Source: Smittia aterrima
Lineage: Eukaryota; Arthropoda; Insecta; Diptera; Chironomidae
Direction: 5' to 3'
Assembly: GCA_033063855.1 (NCBI GenBank)
Contig: CP093829.1
Span: 2,924,243 to 2,988,242 of the forward strand
DNA length: 64,000 nucleotides
Shown here: positions 49,801-61,700 of the stretch, in pieces
How positions within the stretch are numbered: position 1 is the first letter of the stretch
Layout of the letters: each line of letters begins with the position of its first letter
Notes under the pieces: generated by a model
Databases searched by the model: none
What the model was told of the DNA's origin: nothing
The model's input: only the letters and a program-made list of their open reading frames with translations
Made by a program: the position numbers and the translations under genes

Positions 49801-51295
49801 CATGTGTGAAATCATGTTCGCAAAAGGACGTGAAGAGTCATCGAATGAATAATCCGAACGATGAATCATCGTGACTGAAAAAGCTTATGCATCAACACGA
49901 AATTTAAATGATTTTCATATGGAAAATCGCGTGATCTATAAATAAAGGAATGAAGGAAGGAAAACCCTTTTCCCCGATGGCAAACGTGCGAGAGAGTTCT
50001 GCAGTAAAATTCCATAATTTATGTCGCGCTGGATCGGAAGGTGAATTTACCGGTTTTTCTCTTCAATCAGCTCAGCCCGAAACAAAAAGTAAAAAGTATT
50101 TTTATAAAATGGAACTTTACACCGAAGAGAAAAAAAGAATCGGCGGTGTCTCGAACTCTGCTCATGTGTGTAGGTTTCTTTCTTTTGTTGGATGCAGTCC
50201 AGAACCGAAAGTGATGCCAATGAACTCCTTTCCTCGAGATGCGCATTTGCACAATAATCCGTCTCGATAAACAAGAAATTTCGGCTAGCGAAAGTCGCCA
50301 AAGTCTCAAGAGAAAACCCGGATTAACCTCTGCGATCATGCTAGATGACTTTCAAAATTTATGAACCTAGGCGGTGATGTTCGCAAATTACGAACCAGAA
50401 ATGGAAGGCGGAATATTTTAGCTTGGCTAGTTTTAAATAAATTGGCAACATCACTTCCTAACTTATGAACAATCCCATCACATTTTGCAATTTGTAAAAA
50501 GATTTTTTTATTTCGGCTCTTTACTCATTTCACTCTCTCACCGCTCTCAACGAATTTTATCCAACGCAAACACATACACACACACAGTGAGAGACGAACG
50601 TCATGAAGACGCCATTTTGGCCCGGCAGATTTTAAAATTTGCTCAACTTTTTCAACTTTGCGACACTTTTTCGACATCTCCACATGATTCAAAGTTATTA
50701 AACTTCTTTGTGTATCATCGAGCGATGACTCATTTGGTTATAAACACATCCGGTGACTCATAGACTGTGAATTCGAATGAAATGTACGTGTCCATCGTTT
50801 GAGAAAAAGTTAATTAAACAATGCTGGTGCTCTGAATTAGCATCTCAATAACTAATGATGGTGAGATCACTGAGCGTTGGTTCCAATGAAAGCTCCTGAT
50901 TCCCCGGAAAATCAGAGACACACCCAATCGGCAAATGGATATCGGAAAAAACGTGGTGACAAATGACAATCATTCGCGGTCGGATCACAATTTCATTGCG
51001 GGAGAGCTTGTTCAATGCAACTCAGATGCAGCGTTTCGAGACGAAAAATATTTAAAGGTCGCTGTGATTTATAGTGAGACGATGTCGCGAGCGTTTTGAA
51101 GAAAAAGAAATTTTTTTCTGGATGTTTCTTTTCCCAAAATGACTTCTAAATGAAGATTGCATCACCAAACGTCGCTAGACTCACCTCAAAGTTGTCGGAT
51201 TTAGCCCAAACTCCTCCATCGAGACCAGCAATTGCAGCTTTGGAAACGCACTGTGATGCTAATAATTGGTTATCTACATAATCTTGCCAACTCAT
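46834..51295 (-). CDS. chic: Profilin (chickadee orthologue)
   Basis: Three coding exons (51295-51185, 47172-47001, 46931-46834) give 126 aa, the exact length of fly profilin. MSWQDYVDNQLLASQCVSKA is the actin/polyproline-binding N-terminal helix with Trp3 and Tyr6. LTSGGVTLAGQRYIYLSGTD is the central sheet, and QPQQAASIVEKLGDYLITCG the C-terminal helix that packs with it to bind proline-rich ligands such as formins and Ena. Profilin binds G-actin, exchanges its nucleotide and feeds barbed-end growth in the cytoplasm. The introns are 4012 nt (GTGAGT/GCTTAG) and 69 nt (GTAAGC/CGACAG). The long first intron may hold regulatory DNA. No unusual residue is seen. Confidence 0.97.
47622..47630 (+). 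promoter_or_regulatory. TATA-box-like sequence inside the profilin intron
   Basis: TATAAATAG is a full match to the TATA consensus. It lies 154 nt upstream of the short secreted-peptide-like ORF on the same strand and opposite to profilin. In AT-rich DNA such matches are common. Confidence 0.25.
47784..47861 (+). CDS. Short signal-peptide-like ORF, 25 aa, uncertain
   Basis: MKSYRFILTQLALLTLASA has the n-, h- and c-regions of a signal peptide with an ASA cleavage site. It is followed by only KFPCEA and a stop. It lies downstream of a TATA-like box in the profilin intron. It could be a decayed or very small secreted-peptide gene, but a chance ORF is more likely. Confidence 0.15.
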   Translation: MKSYRFILTQLALLTLASAKFPCEA

Positions 51296-52165
51296 TTTGC
51301 TTTCTTTTTAATTCCTTGCGGTTTTCGTTTGCTGATTTGTTTTACGAGGCTCCTTGAGTTATCCTCTCGATTTGCTTCGAATTATTCGCACTGCGTGTAT
51401 CACTCGCGTTACCCGAATGTGGGATTAAAAATGGCACAATCCAACTTGAGATTGGAGATGAAAAAGTGAAGAGGTTTGTGTATCCGACTGTCGCGATCTG
51501 TGATTGGAAATGAACTGACAGAGAGAGAGTTTTTTTTTGTGAGTTTCCAAAATAACTGAGCAAACTTGTCGTATAGAATCGAAGCTTACGAAAATGTGTG
51601 TATGAAAATGAGCAAATAACCTGAGCTTTCAAATTTTTATGCTTTGTCGATCTCATTAAGGGGATTTCTTCTGGTCAAAGGAGTAACTTGAGCACTATAA
51701 TGAACACTATGAGTTAAGCTTTTCTGTCATTAAAAATCTTCAAATTTCTCGATATAAATTGTTCAAGACCTGATCAACCTTATGGACCTCATCAACCTCA
51801 AATCCAGATCAAGAAAAGTTTTGTCTTCGTAGAAAAAGACCTTTCACTCTGCTCTCTACTCACTCCCAAAAATGAAAGATTCTTTTATCAATTACAATAG
51901 TTTCTTCAATTTACTTTATTAGAAAACCAAGTTCATTTGAATTCTTTCACAAACAAAAATTTGAAAAATCTTTTTTAGCAGCAATAAATAAAGAAAAGTG
52001 TTTGTTGGGGGGGAGGAAAAGGTTGACTCAATGTAGAATTTAAAAAGTTTCCTGACAGTGATCAGAGCTCACGAAAATTTTCTTTTTAAGATCTTTAGAA
52101 TCAGTCTTTAGATCGCTTTAAATCATAACAAAACCGGAAGGGTTTCAGCGCTCGATAAATATTTT
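51296..52165 (-). other. Profilin 5' flank and 3' UTR of the TTLL4-like gene
   Basis: Between the profilin start and the TTLL4-like stop. The profilin 5' UTR and promoter, or an acceptor for an upstream noncoding exon, should lie just above 51295. A minus-strand AATAAA at 51920-51915 could end the TTLL4 transcript. Confidence 0.4.
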
Positions 52166-55100
52166 CTACTGTTTAACTAATATAACTTCATTCTCAGCGG
52201 CGATGGGTAAACAATTCATGATGTTTGCGAAGCATTTTCCATCGCTAATGTCGGCAGGAGACTTTTTGGGAGGCGTTGAAGTCATTTCTGCATTCAGGTT
52301 CGATGTGTCCTTGTTCTCATTGGCATCAACTTCAATCGAAAGACTCTCCAGCGACGACTGAGACGTTGACTCTTCAGACGAATCTGCTTCACTAATTTTT
52401 TCTAGATCTTTACTACTGTCGCAATCCTAATTGTGCAAGAAGAGAAGAAGAATATGTTAGCACATTGCATAAGATAAATTGAATAAAAAACGTGGCTAGA
52501 TAAAAATTGAACGACTAAAAGAATTTTCTTCTTATTAAAACAACTTGGAAAAATATTTTCTAATTGAAAAAACAACAAGAAAAAAGTTGAGCGATTTTCA
52601 CTCTAAACGACAAAAGCATTTAAGGATCGGAAAGAAGCATTTGGTGGGAACAAAGATTAAAATTTCTCAGTGAATGCGTCAGCAGAATGAAGGAAAATAT
52701 TTTTTATTTGATGTCGAAGCACTTGACGAGTTTCAATTGTGTGATGAAAGTGATTCTCAAAATGTGTAGAAAGGAAGCTGCTTGTTATACATTCCCAGCG
52801 TTAAACGAGAGAAAATACTTATCGATCAACATTTCCAACTCGAGATTCTCTTTACTTGGGGTCTGTGGAAAATTGTGTGAAAGTTAGGAAGTGTTTGGTT
52901 TGTGTTTATGAGTTTAAAAATGTATAAAGTTTAAAGCTCGAAATGTAAATGTTTTGTTGATCGTGACGACGAATGAATGTTAATTAACGATAACAAAAAC
53001 TTCTAGAGACAAAACTTGGAGTAACGAGAACAAAATCGACAGCAAAAATTGATATTTTCTAATCAAAAACATTTTCTAGATAACTGCGAACAAAGAAGTT
53101 CTTAGAAGCGAAATAAATTTTGTCGGATAATTACACAGATAAGTTTCGATTGCTAGAAGGAAGAATTGATCGCGAGGATTTCTTTTGATTTGAGGAAAGA
53201 GTAAATTTTATTGGCAGTTTGGAGATAGTAAGATCGGGATTATCTGCAAACATCTAGCCTAGCATCACGGTTATTTGCGCACAAATAAAAAAGAAAGAAT
53301 AGAAAGCACAGATCAGTTGAAGCACAGTCTCAACAGTCTCAAGATGTTATCACCACACACATTTCGTTCTAATCGAAATTATTCTCATCGCTAATCAACG
53401 CATATTTCTCTCTTCTGTGTCAAACTAGCCTGCAGCTAAATATATTCAAGTTCAAAACACTTCCTAGGGATTAGTTTTTTTTTTCATCAAAGAAGTTTCT
53501 TTGCATCAGCGTCGGTAACTCCGTCTCGACTTACGAATATGGGCGGCTCTCATTTGCCAATAGGCTAGTTTGATTACACGGCAAAAGTCCTCGTTTAGAG
53601 AAATGATAGAGAGATGAGAGTGATGCGAGGGATTCAAGGGGAAGACGAAAGACGGGAATGGAAGACGTTTAGTATCAGTTGAACGAAAGAATGAAATGTT
53701 TCTTGCACAAACACTCAAAAATATTTGAAATCACCAAAATGACAACGAAAACATTTGATTGACTTACTTTTTGAATTGAAGTTGGAGGGACTTTAAGATG
53801 GAATCGTTTCCAGCACAACGAACGAAGCAAAGCTATTCCATTCTCTCGCTTTTTACTGTAGCGATGTTCCCACGCATCCAAAAGATGATTATAATAGCGT
53901 GGTTGATCAGTAAAATGAAGATACTTGTGGCTATTTGGTGCAGGAAAGATTCTCTCAAGTGGCTGACAACGATTTAACTCGTCCTCAGTCACAATTAAGC
54001 AGCGAACATCATCTGGTGTCAAATTCTCCAGAATGGGATTTAAATACTAAAAGAAAAGTTTTAATTAATATTTTGAAAGAACTGAGCAAAGGTTAACTCA
54101 CTTCCTCCCTGAGTATTGTCTTTTGGGTGAAGTGTTGATGCTTCTGACGCTCTTCCTTTGACAGCGCCGTCACATAAATTCGTTTATCATAGCAGAGAGG
54201 CATCTTGAGATTCAACTCACGTGCCAGATCTGCTTGTTGAGCCTGAGGTATCTTTGGTGGGATCTAAAAAAACATTTTCAATCATTATCAGATCAAACAT
54301 AAGAAAGAGAGAGATTATCTTACTTGATACAAAACAGTGTTGAGCAAAGCTGTGACTAATGGACCCTTCACAGCCATATCAAGGCCGGAAGCAGAATGAA
54401 GCGATGGCGAAATGTTAACTTCAAGAAGCCAAGGGACAAGTTCAGAATCAAGCAGGACATCAATGCCAAACAACTCGAATGCATTGTACTTGTTTTGTAA
54501 GTTTGTTTTCATCATACTGTTGATTGGACCTTCGCCAGCAAGAATTGTCCTCAAAACTAAATTTCGCAAAGCTCCCCACAATCTCTCTGTGTTGATACCT
54601 TTGGTCTTCAAATAAGTCCAAAGTGATTTTATTGTCCACTTCATGCCTTTGCAAGCATTAGCATCATCGTTCTTATCGTAACTGTTGCTTAACTTGTTGA
54701 TCGAGTAGTTTGTGAGATGCATGTAACGATCATTGAGTGTGTCGTTTCTTTCACTGTATTTAACTGAAGCAAAGCGAGCGAGTCCATCAGTGTGCATATA
54801 AACACGAAGTGGATTCAAGGAGGAAACCAGAACGTACAAGCGAAGATCAAATTTGCTGCCATTTATCAGAAGTGGACGTTCGATATAACTGAAAATATTG
54901 AAATTCAATTAGGATCAAAAGTCGATTAAGAAATTTAATTAATTACCGTTGAACAATTAATGGTTTTCGCTTTGGAATCTGTGACCAGCAGTTGACTACA
55001 CGAATCCCCGTTCCTCGAGCTGAAGCAGGTGGCTTTATAATCCATTTGGTATTCTTTTGACTGTATTTGTGCCAAGTTTGTCTCAACATATTAAGATCCT

Positions 55101-57097
55101 GAGGAATGATGAACGTTCGAGGCATAAATCCGAATTCTTTCTTGCCATGGCGTGACATCAAAGTTTGAAGATTCCGCCAGCAGCGATCTTTGCGTCCAAT
55201 TTGAAAACTTCCAGGTAAGTGGTTGAACTTTTGGTAAGAGTGCAGTGTCTTGAAGCAGGGCGACTTCATGTGCTTACCCCACGTTCCGACCCAATCGTTT
55301 GGCTCTGAAAGAATTTCGCATTTTGATTTTGTATCATCGGGCACTGATCGTGTTTTTGGTCGAAATGAGAAAATCAAAATTTCCATGAAGGAGAAGAAAG
55401 AATGAAACTGATAAGAAAGTGAAATTGTCGTTAGGCAACAATTGAACACACCAACAGACGGAAGCAACATCGAAGGAAAGGGGAAGAATGTTATTATGGA
55501 AATATGCAAACAGAGTTCGTAACTAATGTGAAATAAATTAAAGCGAATCAATGATCCGAAGCAAAATAAATTTCGATAAGTTATGAGCTCATTGACAGTC
55601 ACAGAGGCGGTTACTCACTTTTCATCAGACGAAATCCAGTGTTAACGATGACCTTCCTCACGAGAAGCGGAGTTATTGTCGTTAGTTTCCATCTGAGCTG
55701 TTTGTGAATGACGGCAGGAATCTCTGGTCCCTTCTCTTCATATGTAGCGAAGGTAATGTAAGGTGGCACGAATGGGAAGAGGCTTTGCGCAAATGGAGCT
55801 CCAAGCACTCGACCGCCATGAACACAATCGGTGTTTATCGTTGGAGTCTGAATTGCAATTGAACGTTCTGAGCTGCTAACTGAGAGTGAAGACTCGTAGT
55901 TATCTTCAGGATCAGTCATGTCATCATCAATGATTTGATCTTGGTTAAACGCTGGCGGTTCATCATCATCATCAACTTCACTTTCATCATCGTCATCTTC
56001 AATTTGTGGCGTCTCTGGAGTCGTTGAGCAGTTTTCTGTCGATTGAATTGAATTTGAAGCGGAACTTGACTGACTCTTCCACATTTGTGTTCGAGCCTTG
56101 TGCAATGGCGAGGAGACGCGCACGACACCATTTTTGTGACCAACATAATGCGAGCGAGTTTTCGATTTGGGTGAGTAACGATAATGCGAAGTGTTATTCA
56201 CTGTTAAGACACTAAAATTGTTTTTGGGATTAGTCACATGGTTCGATCGACGCTCTTTAACGGGGGAACTCAACGTTTCTCGAGTCCTCTTTACACGAAC
56301 ATCGTCAATGTCTGGATACGACGACTCGCGATAATAATAATCATGCGAAGCAGACTCGCTACTTGCTCTAAAGCGACGACGTTGATGCCAAGCTGAGTAA
56401 TCATTATCCATTTCTTCTTGTAACGAAGCAATTTCTTCAAATTGGACTCCTTTCCCATCAATTTGCAGATTATTAAATCGATGTTTGTAGCTTTCTTGGC
56501 TTGGCAGTTCATGCTGATACTCTCGATATTTCTGACTTGGCTCCTCACGTCGATGAACTCGCCACATGTCTTGATGATCTCTTCCATAGCCATTGCTCTT
56601 CAAACTGTATCGCTCTTGGTATTGTTGTTGCTGCTGCTGTTGATGATGATTTTGCTGTGGATATTGATGGGTTTGATGATAAGGTTGCGGGCTACGAGAT
56701 GGCGACAAGCATTCGCTTCTCGCACGGCGCCGCATGTGTCGCGCTTTTGGCGAGTGATAGTGATTTTTCAAAAACATTGACTGTTGATGATATTTCTGCT
56801 GGTTGAGATAATCTTGCGCATCGAGTTGGTGTTGTTCTTGATGTTTGTTTGATGTTGATGTGTTAATGTGATGTAGCAAGGATTGATTCGTCGCTAGCTC
56901 ATTGTATGGTGACCGGTGTTGTTCCATGTAGTTATTACCATTTTGATAATGCGATGACGATGATTTATGTTTAAAGTCCATTCGCGAGAACTGATTGGCG
57001 ATCTACAATAAAAATAAAATAAAAGGTAACAATTTAAAAATAAGAGTTTAAGTTTATTTTTGGCTTTTTGCGTCGTCACCTGATCCAAGTTTACCAT
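52166..57097 (-). CDS. TTLL4: TTLL4-type tubulin polyglutamylase
   Basis: Seven exons (57097-57080, 57002-55619, 55304-54947, 54888-54324, 54263-54102, 54046-53768, 52426-52166) join in phase to 1008 aa. Residues 1-400 are disordered: His/Gln-rich with a short polyQ, Arg/Ser-rich, and an acidic Asp/Glu run. The TTL catalytic core spans about 410-900. Visible are LNHLPGSFQIGRKDRCW-like family signature residues at about 494-510, the ATP-binding KWIIKPPASARGTGI (554-568), RPLLINGSKFDLRLYVL (591-607), HLTNYSINK (644-652), and GIDVLLDSELVPWLLEVNIS (728-747) with metal-ligand Glu743 and Asn745. These enzymes add glutamate side chains to tubulin (and other substrates) in axonemes, centrioles and neurons. 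The Ser/Glu-rich last exon is separated from exon 6 by a 1.3-kb intron. Translation could also begin at Met14. Confidence 0.92.
53506..53589 (-). CDS. Alternative last exon candidate of the TTLL4-like gene
   Basis: An acceptor AAACGAG at 53590 after a pyrimidine-rich run opens a phase-0 frame, matching the phase-0 end of exon 6. It gives DFCRVIKLAYWQMRAAHIRK and a short basic end before TGA at 53506. Splicing here instead of at 52426 would replace the 86-residue acidic tail by a 27-residue basic one. Confidence 0.4.
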   Translation of the reverse strand, partial: DFCRVIKLAYWQMRAAHIRKSRRSYRR

Positions 57098-60000
57098 GAT
57101 TTCTAATTACGCTTTGAGAGGTTTAAATAAAACAAGAGAAGAGTTTCAAACCTTGCCAACGTGAAGCCACATGGCGACTGAGAGAACCACTCGAAAAACA
57201 CACATTTACGAATCCGCGCTTCGTGCTTTTCCATTCTCTCCCTCCCCCCACATTTACAACAACAAAATTCGAAGAACGAGAAACGTTTCAATGATGAATG
57301 AAACAAAGATCATTGGAAGAAAACATTTTCTCGCTCGATTTAAACCTTTTGAGCGAGGATTACAATGTCGAGCGTCGGATGATGATATTGCGTAGAAAAT
57401 TCTTTTCGGCGAGGAATTTTTTCACCTAACAAAAAAATAACCGCGAGACGATCGTTGTCATTGAAATATTAGCAACGTGTTCGAAATATTTTTCGGGTTC
57501 GGCGGAAAGATTTTTTATTATTCACAAAAATAGTCAGCGCAAAGTCGTTTCCCATGATTATCGCAATTATTTTTCTTTTATTGTGTCTGAAAGTTATTTC
57601 ATTGCTGCTCCTCTTCATTCCGTGATTATGAAACATTTTCGTAGCACCCAATTTAAGAGCTGTCAAAAGGTCATTGAAATGGAAGCGTTACGGCTTGAAG
57701 CCAGGGCTGTGTCGAGCGTTTCCTTCATTTCCTCATTCAATCAGTTGCGTCATCGACTAAATAACAATCGAAATATTCCAGATGCTACAGTTCTCGATTC
57801 GGCAACAGGAAAAGTGAGGAATGCCGATGGGAAATATTTAAAATATTTTTTTTTGCTCGATTCGTCGACGCGGATCAGTTTGAATCATCCCGAAAAAAAA
57901 AGTTTATTTTTATTTTCTCTCCGCGAATGAATATCAGAAAACAATTTATAAGCGAACAGAAATGTTTTTTGACGTCTAGTCGGCTAGTAACACGAAACAA
58001 ACTTCATGAAATTTCCGCGCAATTTGGACACTTTAATCAATAGGCAGAACTTAATTCGACTTTGCTGTGTAAATCATGACAAGCGGCAGAGACATTTAAA
58101 TCTCGCCCCATAATTTTCAATTTCAATTTTCCTCATTTTTCTCGCTCTGCATCGCTGAAAGTTTTTCAATTAATTTTTCCGCCAGCCGAACAGCAGCAGA
58201 AGTAGACAGTCGAAAACATGTGCAACCCTCGACTCGCGATTAAAATGCACTGAAACCGCATCGTCATCAAAAAGCATTCGTCATGACATGAAAATCACAA
58301 GCAAACATTATTCTTCCCTGCATGAGCCTATTTTCAAAAAACAAAAAATGAAAAGTTTATGTGCTTTCCCTTGTTGGCTTATGAAATGTGGGGCAGTGTT
58401 CTTTATGGCTTCTTTATGATCCTTCAACGGTAATAGCTGTTCTATAAATCGTTAAAAAGAAGTCCATGCAATGTATTGAGGGAGAAAATTGAATGATAAT
58501 CGATTGTCAGAAGACGAAGAATTCGTCATTTTAAATCAGCAAGTTCATCGATTCTTGCGCCTTGGGGACCAAAAAAAAATTCAAGGGTGGCCGATGTATG
58601 ACGAAAAGTAGACTCAATGTCATAATTCAATCGACAATCGATGCAGTTATCGCTTACATGATCACAGTGACACAGTAAGAACGGCTGGTTTTCGTGACAA
58701 TCCATCGTTAAGCGACACGATTGCTTTTCCTTTCCGACGGCTCGAGTGGAAAATTCAATTGCACACAAATCGCGATACGACAGTTTAGTCTCTTCAAATC
58801 ACTTCGAAAGTTTCACACGTTTTTGGGATTTTTTTTCACGGATTTTTCAACTAATTTCCTTCAATTTTTCATTTTTCCGATCAATTACACAATGCGAGGA
58901 GACGCCAAGTGAACCGCAAAGCGAAGAGAGAAAACTAAACTTAGCGTTTCGAGACAAGTGAATCTGAGAACCGCCAAAACACTTCTCGCGCTAGTGAACC
59001 AATTTGTGATACTAAAAGAGAAGAAAAAAAAAGCTCGGCAAGAAGGAAAAAGTCTGAGAATCGCGTTTATTTCGAAAAGCGTTGATTGGTGAAATGTTGC
59101 TACTTAGTAGTAAAGTATTTCAGTTCTGATTCATTCATCGTATTGAGCTATCCCATCGATCAAAAGCAGTGAAAAACTTTTACGGCTTTCGGAAAAAGAT
59201 TCATGAATGGGGAGAAGTTGAAATATCGCCAACATTATTTTGTAGCAAATTTGTAATCGAGACTTCCACACTCATGACCTATCCCAACAAGTCAGTTTGC
59301 GAACGTACATCCAGAGCTTTGAACTCGGCCTAATCAACTCTTCACGCACACATATATGAAGCAATTCCCTTCCGCTCCACATCGCCTGTTTGTCCCACTT
59401 TTCAGAACAAGGAGCTCTCATGCATTTTCGATTTTCTATTCCCCACTCGTGCCTTTCACAAGACTTTTTTTCACGTCTCATCCAATTGATTTCTCAAGAC
59501 GCTCTCGTCGTCCCTGGATTATCGAATCATCTCATAAAAGATTCAAGCGTTTCATGATGAAAAGATCACAAATTGATGTCATGAGCATGCCGATGACAGA
59601 CGAGGATGTTTTTCTATCTTTCTCGAGGAAAAGCTTTCGCGTCAAATTAAAATTGATGATCAAATGACGGATTTTGTCGTTTATTTGAAGAAACATGAAG
59701 CGCGAAGGAATTTCTCGCCTTCTCACTCATTAATAACAGAACGGAAAAATATGTTTTTGACATTGCGACTCTTACATCATACTCGCTATCCAACACTATG
59801 TCAACGATGTGACATTTTTTGTAGCGCTTCATCGCTTCCTCTCTCGCTTTAGCTTCCGATGAAGCTTTAAATCTCGTTCCGTAAATCCTCGAGTCGCACA
59901 GTGCTTTACCAAGTCTTTTGTCTTCTTAGCTTTCTAAATCCATTGAATTTATCGTCTAAACGAAGCCTTTGTCTTTCTTTTCACATCTCTAGCACGGAAA

Positions 60001-61700
60001 CCAACGAAAAACCGGAACAGCAGCAGGAGCTCGAGATTTATAGCTCCGCACCGTTCGATGTTATAATGAAAACTGCCGAATGAAATGAGGAGAAAAGGAA
60101 AACTCGACAAGAACAAAACACAAAAGGCTTTTTCTGCACAGCGTAAAGGGGGGCGAAAGTATTGTTGTTGCTGTATATCGCCCTCCGCCTCCAAACAAAA
60201 GCCAAGGAGGTGTGGGTGAGATTGAGTGAAACTTGTCGTTGTTTTCGGCGAAGAGGTCAAGAGGAAAATTATCAATAGTAGTAGTAACCTACTTTTCAAT
60301 TAGCTCTCCATGTCTGGCTCAACATGATAATGAGCTTTTTTCATAATGAATTCCCAGGACAAACTTTTTCCGGGACTCTCATCATCAACACTATCGCATT
60401 CATGCTTTTTTCACCCTCCCCCCGAAAAAAGTTAGTTGTGAAAATGAAAAATCACCTCAGCTTTATTCCATCGCGTTTAAGGGAGCGAAGTCGTTAATGT
60501 CAACCAAAGGAAAAACGAATCCAATTATCCTCGTAACCAAAAATTTACAAGCTTCTTGAGCTTCTTAATTGAGAGCGTGAGCAATATCATGAATATTTGA
60601 TGAATGCAAGGACGATATGAATTAATTTGTAAACATTTCCGTACTTGATTGCATGTCGAGTTCCTCAAAGGAAACCACTTAATTATTGATCGTGATAAAC
60701 GGCGAGAAATTGACACTCGAAATGAACAAAAAGAGTCCTTGAAATTGATGCAATCGCATGCAATTTACCAGCCGCCTTCAGTCTCGAGACGACAAGCAAT
60801 TTCTTCCCGCACGAACGCTGGGTTTACACAGCAATTCGTGTTTACGCTCTTCGGTTTCCTCTTCGAGTGGAGGGAAGGAGAAGGAGAAGAAAATAGGTCA
60901 ATGCATTGTATTTTTCTCAAAGAGACACTAAGGGAGGATGATTCGCTTTGTGATCCGAAGAAAAATTATGCGAGGTCTCTAGATACTCTGATTTCATTTC
61001 CACTTTCATTGACCAAAACAGTTGATAGATATTTTGTCGCGACTGCAACCTTGAAAAATTATTCATGTTTCCATCTCACTTTCCTCGATTTCAATTATTG
61101 TTGTATCCATGTTGAAATAATTTCGTCGTAATCTGACAGTTCATCAGAAATATTCTCACTTCTCACATTCTATTAATGTCGTAATCATAATCGAATTTGT
61201 TGAAAACAAGAGTTTACACGATGAGCGAAAGAAAATAAACGGCGAACGAGCGAGCCATGAAGTCGAAAAAAAATATTTTAAACCATGCACTCACCAAGAA
61301 CAGATTAGGCGAATTTACGACTGAAATTGTCGAAAAAATAATTCCTCCTTGAAGGTTGAACACAATGAATTAACTTTATGACAACTCACTTGAACACTTT
61401 CGCCCAGAAACAAGGGAAAATAATTTTAACTTCGAAATGTGTTCTTTTTGAAAATAAAACTAAGAAGTGATTGCCAGAGTTGATTTTCGAATGAGTGTTG
61501 CCAGAGTGACATAGTTATAAAACCTTTAGTTATACAACCTGTAAAATTAGACCAAACTACATTTATCTGTAGGCACATTTACGTGTTCAATAATTCGATT
61601 TATTCAGAGAAGTTAGAATTAAATATTTTTCTAATGAACAAGTTATAAATCGTTATGAATAGTTATGAATTTTACAAAATAGTTATGCTTCCCACTTGAG
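57098..61700. other. 4.6-kb intergenic region between the TTLL4-like gene and the His-Me-like gene
   Basis: The left end should hold the TTLL4 promoter and 5' UTR. The right end holds the 3' UTR of the next minus-strand gene (AATAAA at 61606-61601 on -). Between them are only chance ORFs, the largest 160 codons at 60649-61131 and an 80-codon Cys-containing ORF at 58526-58768 on -. No RNA gene or repeat family is recognised. Confidence 0.45.

Larger units (their letters stand above)
47173..51184 (-). other. First coding-region intron of profilin (4 kb)
   Basis: On + it contains a TATAAATAG at 47622-47630 followed by a 26-codon signal-peptide-like ORF (47784-47861), plus chance ORFs up to about 106 codons. 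No nested gene can be established. Confidence 0.5.

Noticed and set aside
51342..51656. 104-codon minus-strand ORF just upstream of profilin
   Set aside because: No domain and no frame link to profilin, which starts with the conserved MSWQDYV; more likely 5' flank.
58526..58768. 80-codon Cys-containing ORF on -
   Set aside because: The six cysteines in the middle suggested a small zinc or secreted protein, but there is no signal peptide, no regular spacing and no supporting splice sites.
60649..61131. 160-codon ORF on +
   Set aside because: It begins at a TTG rather than an ATG, has no recognisable domain or splice context, and its composition looks like translated non-coding AT-rich DNA.
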